64,000 nucleotides of DNA from Acridotheres tristis (lineage: Eukaryota; Chordata; Aves; Passeriformes; Sturnidae): contig CM072886.1 in the NCBI GenBank assembly GCA_037013685.1, positions 90,756,422-90,820,421 of the forward strand, given 5' to 3'. Below, in pieces: positions 49,601-62,483 of the stretch (the first letter of the stretch is position 1; each line of letters starts with the position of its first letter). The notes under the pieces are model-generated. The model was not told the DNA's origin. It worked only from the letters and a program-made list of their open reading frames with translations, and did not search any database. The translations under genes were made by a program, and so were the position numbers.

Positions 49601-52600
49601 CAAATATCCTTCAGACAGTCTCCCATCTGCTTCTTTGTTCTTTTCTGGGGGAAGAGTCAGCTCTTCCACTGCTGGTTATCTTGGATAGCAAAACTGCTGT
49701 CCCAGGTCACTGCTGGTGTTACATCCAACTGCGGGAGAAATCCTGAGGCTACCTCTCTTGACTCAAGAGACAATCAGACAGAAAAGGAATCTTAGAGTCC
49801 TAAACTGATTATTTTCAAAGCAAACAAGTAAATAAACACAGGTGAAAACTGAGCTAAAAATCTGCCATGGCTACATTTTCTGAGAAGAATCAGAAACAAA
49901 AGGCCTGTATTTGGAAAGACACCTTCTTATCAAACCAAGATCAAGATGATCAAAACCATCTCTGTTGTTCTCCTTTTGGTGGAAAACTTGGTGTCTTGGA
50001 TTAGTATCAGGTATATCTATAGCTCCCAAATACTGGAATGCTCATCTAAGAAAGGATGAATAAAATATAATAAAAACAAGTTAGAACACGCCTAATAAGA
50101 ATTGAAAGGCAAAACAGTGCTTACAAAAGATACAGCTTAGAAAGGAAACCGAAAGCCACGATTTGTCTGTTGCTCTCAAATAATCATAAAACTTCAACAC
50201 TGCATGTCTACATTCAGTTAATTTAAAACTACAGCTTCAGAAATCTAGAACTCTTCTGGCCCATGTTAGAAAAGCATACCTTTCAGTCTTATGCTCTGTG
50301 TTCTTAATGGGGGCTGCACACCAGCTACACCTATACAGAAGAATGTAGTAACACACAAACTACACAGAATGAACATTAATTTTCATGTAGAGCTAATATA
50401 CTATCAGATCTCTAGAAACATTTTTCCAACACGAGATATTCTCATTTCTGTTTCCAGTAGGAATCTGGAAAAATCTAGCATTTATCTTTTCATGACTATG
50501 TGGCTTAAAGAAAAGGACAGGGAGTGTTTACCAGCCTGTTAGGGAGTCTGGTCTGAAGAGCACTTCAGCAGAAAGTAAGAATGCATATATTTGCATTAAA
50601 AAAAAAAAAAAAAAATTATAACCCTTCTAGGCTCTCAGCAGAGGTTCTTGGGTTCAGCCACAGTGAAAGGGATTTTATAGCACTTGTCAAGCAGAAAGCA
50701 CGTGTTTAATAATGAATAAACGAAGAAGACAAAGCTACAAGAACTCGGCAGTACAGAAGGTGAACCAGGCTATGGTATTTCACAGCAAGTGTCAACAGAG
50801 GACTGTGCCCAGGCTGAAACAAATGGGCCTTGCAGAATCTGCAGATGCACTCCCTGTCTGGGGAAAAAACACATTTAGCAACCGAACACCATCTTGATGC
50901 AAGAGGCAGCATTGCTGGGCTCAGAAGATTTTATTTTATTGCCTCTTGTTTCAATTACTCTACTAACCTTAAAATAAGAGTATAACATTACAATCTTTGG
51001 AATTTATATAATCTATGTGTGATATATTAGGCAATATATAACAAAGTGGCTCTTTACATCACAAACCCATCTAAAGCATCAACTTGTGCAACATTATAGG
51101 CATCAGTATACATTCCTGGGAGGGGTGATTACTATGCACACATAAAAGCTCAACATTCATTTTACGCATGAACTCTACCTACAGGAATGGAAAAACATCA
51201 ATATTTCCATTACAGATGCTTGAAAGCAACCTTATCACTCTGTGGCACAGTGATAACTGCAAACCACTATGAATCTTTACCTCCATGTAATGCTAAAATC
51301 AGCTCAGGACAGATTTTCCATCACAGGGGGAATTAAAAAAGAAAAATTAGAAAAGGAGTATTTTTCTTACAGTAGCATCAGCTAAATATTGCAGCCAGAG
51401 GCTACTGTAACCCAGATAGTAAATTTCCTCATGTAAATGCATCCAAAATGCCCCAAGTATTAACCTAATGCCTCATCCAACTGGCTTGGCTCCATCACAC
51501 CAAAAGATCCACTAATCCTTGGACTGTGCAAGAAACTCTGGACAGGGCAATCCAATCCATTCTTCACCTTGCAAGTGTGTGGGGTTCAAAAGCCACCTGA
51601 GAGTGCTCCTACACCACAAGAGATTACAGCAAAGAAACCAAAATCAGATTCTGGCCACATCTTAAGTAGATACAGTTCAACATTAAGTGAACAGATGGAT
51701 TATTCAGAAAGCCAAAAATCTAACAGATTGGTGTTTAATGGATTTTCACCACAGAAGTTTAAGTGACACGGCAAGACCAATTCCACCTTGTAGTGTATTT
51801 TTGTTTGTTCTCTTAAGACAATGCAATCAGATTATCCAAAGATCAATTATGAAAACTTTTCTGCTCCCCAAGGAAGGATCATCCAAACTCCACAAGTCGA
51901 TTACCCAACTTACTCAGTGTCTTTCAAGACATTAAGTGGAGAGAACCACACTATACTAAACAACTCAACTTGGCAAAAATGTATCTGGACCTATACATTC
52001 AAGGATTTTTTCAGCCTACTTTCTTGTATCAAATATTAAGCCAGAGAATTGAACCCAAAGGCTAATGTATAGCTTGAAACAGTTCTGGGGGAACTGTATT
52101 TTAAAACGCTTCTGCAATCTGACCATTTGCTAAATCTCCTACAAGGGTATTCCTACAGAAATAAAACCTATTCAAAAGTTATTAAACCACAACAAACTTT
52201 CTTTCAGAAGTAACTACAATGGCATAAGTAAATAAGTAAACATTTGAAAAAAACTCTTTTCCCAAAGGTTCTCAAGTTACTTTACCAATAAGTAATGCTC
52301 AGTGAGACTGGTGCAGTGTTTTTGCTGGGTCCATGGAAAGTACACTTGAAGAGAACACAAAAATACAAGAACAACTAAGGAAGCTTGCTTAATTCCTGCC
52401 AGGCTTCTGACAGAGCTTCAGGTCCCTGCCAGCTCTTCCTCTTTATATTCCAGGAAAAGCTGCTATTACCACTTCAAAAACAGTGACACAGGGAGGTGGA
52501 GAAAGTTACTCCTTTTTGGTAGTTCTGTCACACTGTATATTCCCTTTTGCACAAGCTGAGGTTTTACAGAAGTATTATCAAATAAAGCAAAAAAAAACCA

Positions 52601-55600
52601 AAAAAAATAAAAATAAAAAGGGGGTAAGATGACATGGGAAAACATTTCTGAGGCTGGCCCCTCATAGAATATGTATGGTAAAAAGGCTGGCGAGACCAAG
52701 TGGTCTTTCTGTTAGACTCCCTTACTCTCAATTCTTCCATGCTCTGAAAGCAGTGAAACCAGTGAATCCCTTCCTCCCATCACGTCCTGGAGCCAAGCAG
52801 CGCCATGCAGATTGGGAAGAGAGAGGTCTAGCATTACAGAAGGAATTCTGCAAGCAGAGACACCTCCTTCCCCAGCACAGTCCAGCCTCTTCCAGCTCCC
52901 CTGCACCAAGTTACACAGGAACAGCCACAAGCTGTGGGCTTGAAACAGAGAGGCTGCTGCAGAGCAAAGCTTTCTTTGCAGCACACCTCAAAGTACAGGC
53001 ACGGTGGCATTCCTCCTCCCCAGCACCACCTTACCTTTGCTCTGAGGAACACAGCACCAGCACCAGGCAGCTCTGGCTCCCAGGGAAGGCACAGGAAAGT
53101 TGGCTCCTAGTGCTCTATGTCAAACACAATTCCCTGAGCCCTTCCACACAAGGTTCATGCTGCTCCAAGCTGGAGGAAGAGGCACCATGGGCATCGTAGG
53201 AATCACAGCCCAGAGAGCAGTGGGAGACTGGGGCAGAATAAGAGGTGAAAGGGGAGACCAAGAAGCTGACTTGCCAATGTTTCCTTCAGTTATTAGTATG
53301 TCCTTAATGCCAGTCTGGATATCACAGAATTGTCTGCAATTGTCTTTATGGTGAGAGGAAACAGACATTCCAAACAGAAAAGCAACATAAGGAATATTCT
53401 AAAATAAACAATGGAAGATAAAAATAGAAAAATAAGACAGAGAAAAGATGGAAAAAATAAAATAGAAGAATAATGTATTTGGGACAGACTTAAGCCCTCA
53501 GGTTGAAAAAAACCCTACTAAAATTGCATTAAGGATACATTGTGATAAACTAATACCATATAAAAACCTGCAGAATTTTAATTTCACACAATTTCATGCA
53601 CATAAAAACAATAGCAGGACCATCTAATGATGTTACAGGAAATACATTAAAAGGATTGTACCACACTGGAAATATCACACGAAATTAGTATTTTCAGGTT
53701 TTCTATTTTTGGTTAAATGTTTTCAAAATATTTGACACGGAGCGATATATTTCCAAGGCTTACAATAAGCATTTACTCAGTTTCAGAAATCTTTGTCAGC
53801 TGAAAAGGGTCATAGTTTAACAATGAGAAGGCAAAAAGGCAATGTATTTTCAGTGTCACCATTAAGCCTGCAACCATCTAAAAATCTTTCTAATTTGAAT
53901 ATGCAACCTGTAAGAGTTGAGAGCTGTACCTTTTCGCTTTTTTTAGTAGTACTCTGTGTAGCCAAAAACCAAGCAACAGTTTAAACTTGAAAACGAAAAA
54001 AAAACAACAACCAAAAAATATAAGTCCCTGTGGTATTAGGTCACTGCTGAAGACTTTTCTTGGCATTTGGCTAAAGACCCAACACACACTCTTCTCCAGA
54101 TAAGCAGCTTTTCCAAACTTCAGTTGACATTCTTACATAGAATCCCAAGAGAATCAGCATTCAGCTTCTCCTGCAGCTTGCCAACATGGTGTAGCAAAGC
54201 AAGCAAATGGTGGAAAACTGGCTTTGAAATCACATATGAAGGAAATAGTACAGATTACATAAAATGCAGTTAAATTCCACCAGCAGAGTCAAGTCTCACA
54301 GAGGATGTCTTCCCAAAGTAAAGACAAAACTATAAAACTTGGGTAACAAAGCATTGTATTCACAGATTAAACCCCTTTAAAGCTATTTTACAATCTTTTA
54401 CACTGCTCTGGCACCATCCATTTAAATGTAATTGGCTAATTACATTTAAATTGCCGTGTTATTCTATAGTTCTTTAATTGTTTTCTTTTAACTTTCCCCC
54501 TTTTCTCAGCCCAGCTGCTCCTGTACCTGGAGATGTGGAGAGAGCAATGCAAGTGAGTTGTCCATCCTACTGCCTTGCCTCCCCTCAGGACAAGCATAAT
54601 TTGTACAGCACTTTGTTGAGATACTAGCAGTTGGTTTGGGGTTTAATGGTGAGTTTTTGCTTGTTTTGTTTTTGGTTTTTTTGTTATGTTGTGTTTTTTT
54701 AACCCAAGAGAGCTGCTTTGGGAAAGGTGGAAAGAACTTAAATCCGAATTTCACAAGAACACCTTAATATCCAGCATGACCAAACTGCCACCATGACACA
54801 AATAATATAGACCTAGCATAGATTCTGATTAAATTGTAGAACAAGGAAGCAGACAACCGGACTAGGAAGACAAGATAAAAATGTGTACAGAGAAAATTTA
54901 TGGCAGCCAACAATATTTTTTATCATAGCAGCATCCCGTTTGGTCCATCATCCCTGTATTTGCAGGGATACTGAGGAATTCAGGGATATTTGTCTTATCT
55001 CTGTAAGGAAAGGAAACAGAAGTGGGAGAATATGGGCTATTAGAAAAATAGGAATACTAGTGTGAGAAGAGGTACACAAAAGCAAACCCCGGTCCTGACA
55101 TTTAATCTGCCACAGGAAAGCTTCCAGGGACTTTTCGTAGCAGAGGATATGGAAGGACAGTAAAAAGGAAGATACAAAGTAATAAAGAGAGCAGAAAGAT
55201 ACCCATCATGTATGCAACAATTGTACACAGAATACATCAATATCCTTTACCAAAAATGCAGGGACTTCAGAGCCTTCTTGAAAAAAGAGAGAGGCCAAAG
55301 CCTGTACTTTTCTGTCACTTGCAAAATGCAGATGTGAAGAATTGCACAGTCAAGAAAACTGCTTGTTATACTTAAAATTCATTTTTCATGCTATAATAAA
55401 TGCATATTTTAGTTTTGGGATATGAATAAACTTACCAAGGTGGCAGAAAATATTACTCAACAAAGCACTAGTACCTAACAAAGCAAATATTTCTTCAAAC
55501 ATTTACTTGCAATGTTGTAAATACCAATAGAAGAGATTGCCATCTAAAGCCAGCTGCGCTGAAAATCCAAACATCTGTTTTGAACTACCCTCACTCCTTC

Positions 55601-58095
55601 CTCCCTAAGGCTCCTCAGCTCCACACTGGAGTAGAAGCTCATATACATGGCTGTAAAAGGTATCATTCCTAAGCCAGCCTCTAGTGTTTGTTAGGAGATG
55701 AGCCTTTGAAAGGCTCCCCCTTTATCAGTAGTTCTCTGTGAATAGTTTCAGTCTTGCTAATGGCCTTCGAGGCAGAGAGGGAGAAGCCTTTTCATCCAAA
55801 GGTTGACCCTGAACAAACACAGCAGTGCCCTATCTCCCAATTCACATTGGGGTCAACAGCCATTCACTTCCTCTAATCAAATCTGAGTAGAAGCTGCTCT
55901 GCAGCAGCTATCTCACCCTCTTGGTTTGCTCCCTGGCCCCAAGAAGTAGGTATCTCTAACCTGGCTCAAATCCTTGAAATTTCATGGAGCTCTACAAACT
56001 TGCTCCAAATGACCTCAGCTTCCTAAGCCCTGGCTAAGAGAGTGCTTCCATGCTTCTAGACCACTGCCTACCTCCCAGGCAGCACACTGCTATCCACTGC
56101 TTCAGCTTGGACAGGGCAAAGAATTAGTTATTCACTGATCTAAAAAGCATAGAAACAAGCACCACTTGAAAATGCAATGCAGGATGAAATCTTAAGGAGA
56201 TTATAGACTCAGGATCTCCCCTTCTGTTTTCCACCTCCACATGCTCACCTTGAAGCTCATCCTGCTGTCACACAGGCCTTCTACTGTATACAGGGATACA
56301 AACGTCACTTGTCAGCCAAGGGGATAAGCTGCACGACATCCACACTGACCACAATTCTTGTATTTATGTTTTTTATAAAGGTCACTTTGCAAAGAAGATC
56401 CAGAAAAAAACCCCTATTTAAATAAGAGCTTCTTCTCACTTGACAACAGTTTCTACCCTGCAAACACCTTTCCAATAGCCTCACAGGACCCAGGAACCCT
56501 TTTAATTTCTATCAACACTAGCAATGTGACTCCTTCTCTGAGCTTCTTAACAGAAACTTGTTTTGTTGTGCTAGACTTAAATTTCACATGCCATAGCTAT
56601 TCAGATCTTATTCTGCAACCCCAACTCCCTGCACCAGGGTCTCTCTTCTCCCATCCAGCAGCCAATTAATTTAGTTAAGTCTGTTTCAGGAATGTAGGGT
56701 TATAAGAATCTGGCTCTTATAATTACATTTTGCATCCTAACAGTTTGTCATCTGAAATAATGAAATTAGGGAAGCTATCACTAAGACAAAGACTCATGAG
56801 TTGACACAGAGTAGAGATTTTAGAAACAGGGAGAGATGAGACAGGACCAAGGGCAGAAATCAGCCTGGGGACTCAGGTAGCTGTACAGAGCACCACTAGC
56901 AGCAGCTAAATTTAAAAGTTAATTTTATATCCTGGGCCTGTAATTACTTTACACAGAATTAAATTACCACCATCATGAGAAAAAAGATGAAGAATTGTAG
57001 GTGAGCTCAAGTACGAATTTTAATAATCAAACAAATCAGTGTCATTCACCAATTTTCCTGCACAACAATGGTTGAAGGGAGAGACTCTGAGCAACAAGAA
57101 ACATTTTTCACAGTACACTGCACTAACTTTTCACTTAGCAGCCCTTGCAGCCTTTTTTCAAGTTTACTGTGTCCTCCTCCACACTACTTACACCAAAGTG
57201 AACCACATTCTCTGCATGAGAAGTCTTTTCTTAAAGTAAGTCAGGCAGATAAGAGGGGGGGAAAAAAGGAAAAAAAGAAACACCACCCAAATAAAAAAAA
57301 GAAAAAATAAAAGAAACCTCCCACAAAAATATGTCTACCAAATAACACATTCTATTCCCCTCCGAGTCTTCTCTTTCTTGGGGGAAAAAGCCACCAATGG
57401 CAAAGAGTGACTGAGACAAGAAGTTGACCCTAATGGTAATTTTCTATTTTTTATTTTCAGCTTCAGAGAAATTCTATGTAATAATCAGTCTTCTGCCTCT
57501 TTTATGCACAGATTTCAATGAAAATCCTTGCTTAGGAGGGCTCCATTTCATAAATAATGGTGGCAAGGAGTCAGGCCCTCTCAAAGCAAAAGCACATTAG
57601 CAAAGCACTTTGGTACATTATATATTCAGCAAGAGAAGTGGAAAGAGTGTGGCAGCTTAAAAAGGAAATGCTTTCTAATTGGGTTACAAAAAAATTGACA
57701 GGAGGAAAGATTCCATGATCAATTCAGAGCCACAGTGGATTCCTCCCTCCCACTACTTTTTTTTTTACCCCAATAACTGTTAGAGCTGTGTACAGAAAAG
57801 CAGAAACTGCTAAGAGCAAGATCGTGTTCACATTTCCTCCTTCCAGAACACTGCAGGCGAGTGTGCAAATGCAAAGCACACGAGCCTGGACAACAGCAGG
57901 TGATTTCAGGGCACTGAAAAAGGAGTCCCTTTTTCTTTCCTTTCCCTGCCTGTACCAGTTGCCCAAAACTAAAGAAAGGGAGAACAAGCAAGCTGCATTT
58001 CTGTCCCCCCAAAGCATGGAAAGAACACACTACACTCAAGATGCAAGAAATCATCTTGAATTTCTGCACTTGCATCCACTATCACAGCAATTAAT
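40699..58095. other. Long non-coding stretch
   Basis: About 17 kb with no exon that I can support. Weak candidates on the minus strand at about 42720-42770 and 47940-48090 have an acceptor or a frame but not both. The longest ORF of the window (plus, 52675-53199, 174 codons) is in a GC-richer segment where other frames are also open. An A18 run is at 50598-50615. Confidence 0.4.
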
Positions 58096-58655
58096 CGAAC
58101 CATAGAATGGTTTGGGTTGGAAGAGCCCCTAAAGATCATCTCATTTCAACCCCCTGCAATGAGCAGGGACATTTTCTACTAGCCCAGGTTGCTCAAAGCC
58201 CCATCCAACCTGGCCTTGAACACATCCAGGGGTGGGGCATCCACAACTTCTCTGGGCAAGCTGTTCCAGTGCCTCACCACTCTCATCATAAGAAAATTTC
58301 TTCCTTACATCTACTCTAAACTAATCCTCTCAGTTTAAAACCATTCCCCCTTTTCCTGTCACAACAGGTCCTGTTAAAAAATTTGACCTTGTTTTTCTTA
58401 TAAGTGCATTTTAAGCACTGGAAGGCTGCAGTAGGATCTCTCTGGAGCCTTTTCTTTTTCAGGCTGAAAAACCTCAGTTCTCTCAGCCTGTCTTCATAAG
58501 AGATCTGATAAGATAAGACCTCTGATCATCTTCATGGAATTTGTCTGCACTCACTCCAGGTCCACGTCCTTACACTGAGGGCCCCAGAGCTGGACACAGC
58601 ACTTCAGGTGAGGTCTCACAAGCACAGAGTAGAAGGGCAGAATCCCCGGGGAGAC
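58096..58655 (-). mobile_element. CR1 non-LTR retrotransposon, 5'-truncated 3' end
   Basis: Read on the minus strand this is the 3' part of a CR1 element. On the plus strand it begins with CATAGAATGGTTTGGGTTGG, the complement of the CR1 terminus, and continues through the blocks for the 3' end of ORF2 and the 3' UTR (contractions such as CCAACCTGGCCTTGAACAC and CACAACTTCTCTGGGCAAGC). It is truncated near 58655, as most CR1 copies are. No intact reading frame remains. CR1 of this type is characteristic of birds and other reptiles and is the main basis for calling the genome avian. Confidence 0.93.
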
Positions 58656-61600
58656 TCACTCCAACAGGTCAGTCCCTGTCTTTCTTATATTGGGGGTCTC
58701 AGAGTTCCAGGAAGCTAGGTTTGTAAATCTTCCCACCAGTTAAAAGTGACCTTCTGGATGAGTGTCTAACAAAAGTAAATTTCAGTGAAACTTGCACATG
58801 TGTATTTTTTTTTAAATGTTTCCTATTTTGGAAACATATGCAACTGCATGACTGAATTAATAAATTATATTTCCTAAAGTACTCTTCTTATTTCAGTTTT
58901 TTTGTAGCAATCTAACAGGCCACAGTTCAGTTGTTTCCTAAGAGGCACCTTGTAAATGTATTAAAATATATTTTCACATCTAAGTATTTTTTGATTACTC
59001 TACCTCACTTCATTTAGATTTCCTGACAAGAAGGATGTACCAACACCTACCTCCTTTCATCTTCATAAAGACACACTTAAGATATATGTCATAACAGTCA
59101 ATGTTCTGGGCAGGGAAGAGGAAACACCATTATTTTTAAAGAATGTCCCTATTTAACATCATTATCACACACCAGCTGTCATGTTATAACGTGTGAGATT
59201 GCACACACTTTATGTAAAACCAACCTTAGACAACCCTGAGAGCTTCATGCTCTTAGTGGTTTAAAAGAAGTGCATATTTTTTAAGGCAGGATGTGAAATT
59301 CATCTCTATTCAAACTGAGTATCATGGATGGATCAAGACAAAAGATGAGCAATGGAAAACAAGCACCAGAGCTTTTAATCTCAAAATAGTTTTGGCAGTG
59401 GAAAATACTACTGCCTCCACCCGGAGACTGCCACCCTGATAGCTGAGCAGGCACAGGAGCTCTTAGAGGCTTTTTTTCTCTCTGTTGCTTCATGAGAGTC
59501 AGCCACATTGTTCAAGCAGTATTCAGAAGCCACATGGAGAGCACACAAAATGGCCATAATTGCTCCTTTGAAAGTAAACACAGATAGATTTTATTTTTTA
59601 AATAGAATTCCAGTCTTTATAAGAGAGTCTTTAGAAGCAGAACGTGAAATCTCAGACCATGTGCACAGAAAAAATATAAACTTCTTTGACAGGAGTCAAC
59701 TCAGCTTTTTATTCTAAAAGCCCATGGAAACATATGTCCCAGAGAAAGTGACAAGGACATATGAATTGCTCTCAGTGAATTTATGTTGGGCATACAGTAC
59801 ATTTTAAGGAGAGCCACCTGCCAAAGCAACTGTCTCAATTTCAGAAGTAGCACTGTGATATTTTAACAAAGAACATGTAAATGACTGAGGGCAGAAGTGT
59901 AACAGAGACTCCTCAATGGGATTTCCTAATAAAGTGCTTTTGGTCACTGTGTCACATCACACTATTCTATAGCCTTAAGGTTAGGTAGAAAACAAACAAA
60001 CAAAAAAAATCAAAATAAACCCAGCAGGAAAGCAAAGAAACCTGACCAAACATAGAGACAGCATGGCCACTTGTAATATTTCCTTATCTTTTATGTCTAA
60101 AATAATAATACTTCAGGAAAGGAAAACTAATCTCAAAGGCAACTAGAGTTGCTAATAGTAATAGTAAACTAATAGTAAAGACGAAAAAGAAGATGAATCC
60201 TGAATTCTGGCCTGTCATGAATCGCTCCTAAATACATCAATATTTCATAAGGAGTGGGTCACATTTATTTCACATATTGGCTTTAGCTCACGTTTCTCGC
60301 TTTTTAACTTCTCAGTGTTTGCTGCTAATTACAATAAATCTGAGAGGAAGAAAAGGCAGTAGGAAATAATCAGCAAAATTATGTACAGATACCTTAGTTA
60401 TTTTGAGGGGGGGAAAGCAGCACCACAAACACCAAGGCTAAGAAGCCCAGTCCCCTAACAGCGTTTGTCTGCAGGTGATAACCTGATAATCACTGAGGCC
60501 TCTGTATTTAAAAATAAATAAATAAAAAAGAGAGAGAGAGAAGAAAATACTGAAGTATCTCACAGACACCCACAGGGCATTCTGCCTGATCCCTGATGGT
60601 GGCAAAAAGGTGGAGGCCTCAGAAGAGGGATTAGGTATAAAGTTTCTCTTCTTTTTCTGGCTGTCTTCCCCCACTCCCCTCTTATCATCACAACTGAGAC
60701 CTCTCTATACCCATCAGCTTAAGCTGAAACTGGAAAGAAGGTCACAAGTTGTCAGAGTGAGGAAAAACACCACAGGGCACTCAGCATGATGCCTTAAACC
60801 TTGTCCTCACAAGAAACCAGGTTTAAACAAAACAATCACACAAAACCGGAGCAATCCTTCACTGATTAGAAAAGAGTGACATCTTTATCTATTTTAACCC
60901 AGTCAGAATGCTGTTGTGAGCATCACATGGAAGCCAAACACAGCTGGGTCCACTCCTGCAGGAGTACTCTGCCTCTGGCTGAGGCAGCTGGGGCAGCCTG
61001 CTCAAGGGCTCTGCCACAGCTGGGCTGCCTGCAGCCAACACAGTGCAGGTATGTGACCCCAAAATTAGGAACAAGCCTTGACCAGAGCTCCCCACCTTGT
61101 TTCAGAGCTCTGGCACTCAAGTCTGTGCCCTGTTGGGGAGCCCCACGATGTCTGTTCCACTTGTCACCTTTCAAGGTCTCCTATATGCCTGCTTGTTTCC
61201 TCACTTTCCCCAATGGCAGCTTGACTCTGCCCGAGTACCCAGATGGGACTGGGGTTTAGCTCTAATCGCCTGAGGACTGGCTTTGCTGCCTGTTCAAGCT
61301 GGCTATTGCCTTTTCAGGGTTGGATATCTGTTGCTTCCTGAACACATGAGATTTGGTGCCAGCAGACCAGAGGCAGCTCAGCAACTCATGATGTTTACTG
61401 TTTTGCATCATTATGACTAACTGAAAAACTAAATAACTGCAGACTGAGATTACTGAGGAGCAAACTCCTTGTGCAGACTGAAAAAAATCTGGTTTATATC
61501 AAAATTCCTAGACATAATATCCAAACTCTGGCACCCAAAGCTGGGATCCCAAAGCATCTTAAGGCAAGCATAGTCTTTATCCACCAACTTCACCAGCTTA

Positions 61601-62315
61601 ATACTGGGACCCTATTGCAAGCAACACCATGGGGTTTGCACTCTTTTTTTCTTTAGTCTCACCTTTTAATTTCTATCTTAATTATCAGAGGAATTTCCTA
61701 TAGCAGAGTGATTCAAGTAGATGGTTACATCCATATTCTAGTACTCTGTACCTTGAATACACTGTGAACAACAGGGCCAGAGGTCAAGTGTTTTTATAGT
61801 TACCTGCCAAGTGCAGCCATTTTTAAATAATCTCCCTTTCTCAAAGTGGTACTGATTTTACTGGATTTCCCTAGGAAGAAAGGATGAGAGATCATTTAAT
61901 TAAAGCACAGATTTGGGTGTCAGGGCTCAGTGCCAGACTTTGTGATCAACCTCTTCTAAAGCTATGAGCACATTTCACAACAGCTCTGGGGTTAGCTAGA
62001 TGACAGCAACTGGTATTTCCTCCCTATTAAGTGCTGGACCCGATGTATGGCACCTAATTTGCTTATAAACACCCAACTACTAACAAAATTCAACCCAAAA
62101 TCTCAGAACAATCCATTGCCACACACGCACTCAAGAGACAATACTCAGAAGATTAATGTTTCAAAACTAAGCTCTCAGGAGTCAAGGAGTGCTGGCATGA
62201 AGGTTGCCCATGCAATCACATTTGAGCCCTCTGGTGCGTTCACTTAAGGATAGAGTCTTTAATTACTGAGCTGCTTTTGCTGCCAGCACTTCATTCAGCA
62301 TTCCTTCTGACAGGC
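58656..62315. other. Non-coding stretch
   Basis: No supported exon. A short AAAT-plus-AG microsatellite lies at about 60509-60541, and a GC-richer patch at 60940-61260 holds a 127-codon frame that I judge to be chance. Confidence 0.4.
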
Positions 62316-62317
62316 TC

Positions 62318-62483
62318 ACCCAAGGCACAGCAACTCGGTTTTACCCGCTCCGGTCAGACCGCGGCTGTATGCATTATTTACTGAATACTCTTCACTTCCA
62401 GCTTGGAGTACAGAAATTCTTAATTTTGCTGGCAGATTTCCTGTAGCATTTAGTATTAAGCACTCAACTACTTCTGAAGCAAG
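62318..62483 (-). CDS. Possible coding exon over a CpG cluster
   Basis: The donor CTTGG|GTGAGC is strong and about 55 codons are open upstream of it, including VVECLILNATGNLPAKLRIS and SRGLTGAGKTELLCL. The acceptor (AACCTTGCTTCAG) is poor in pyrimidines. Several CpGs survive between 62336 and 62363 in otherwise CpG-poor DNA. GAGKTE resembles a P-loop by chance. Coordinates are approximate by a few bases at each end. Confidence 0.27.

Noticed and set aside
52675..53199. 174-codon plus-strand ORF as a gene
   Set aside because: Composition-driven: GC-rich patch, other frames also open, no recognisable domain, no splice-site support.
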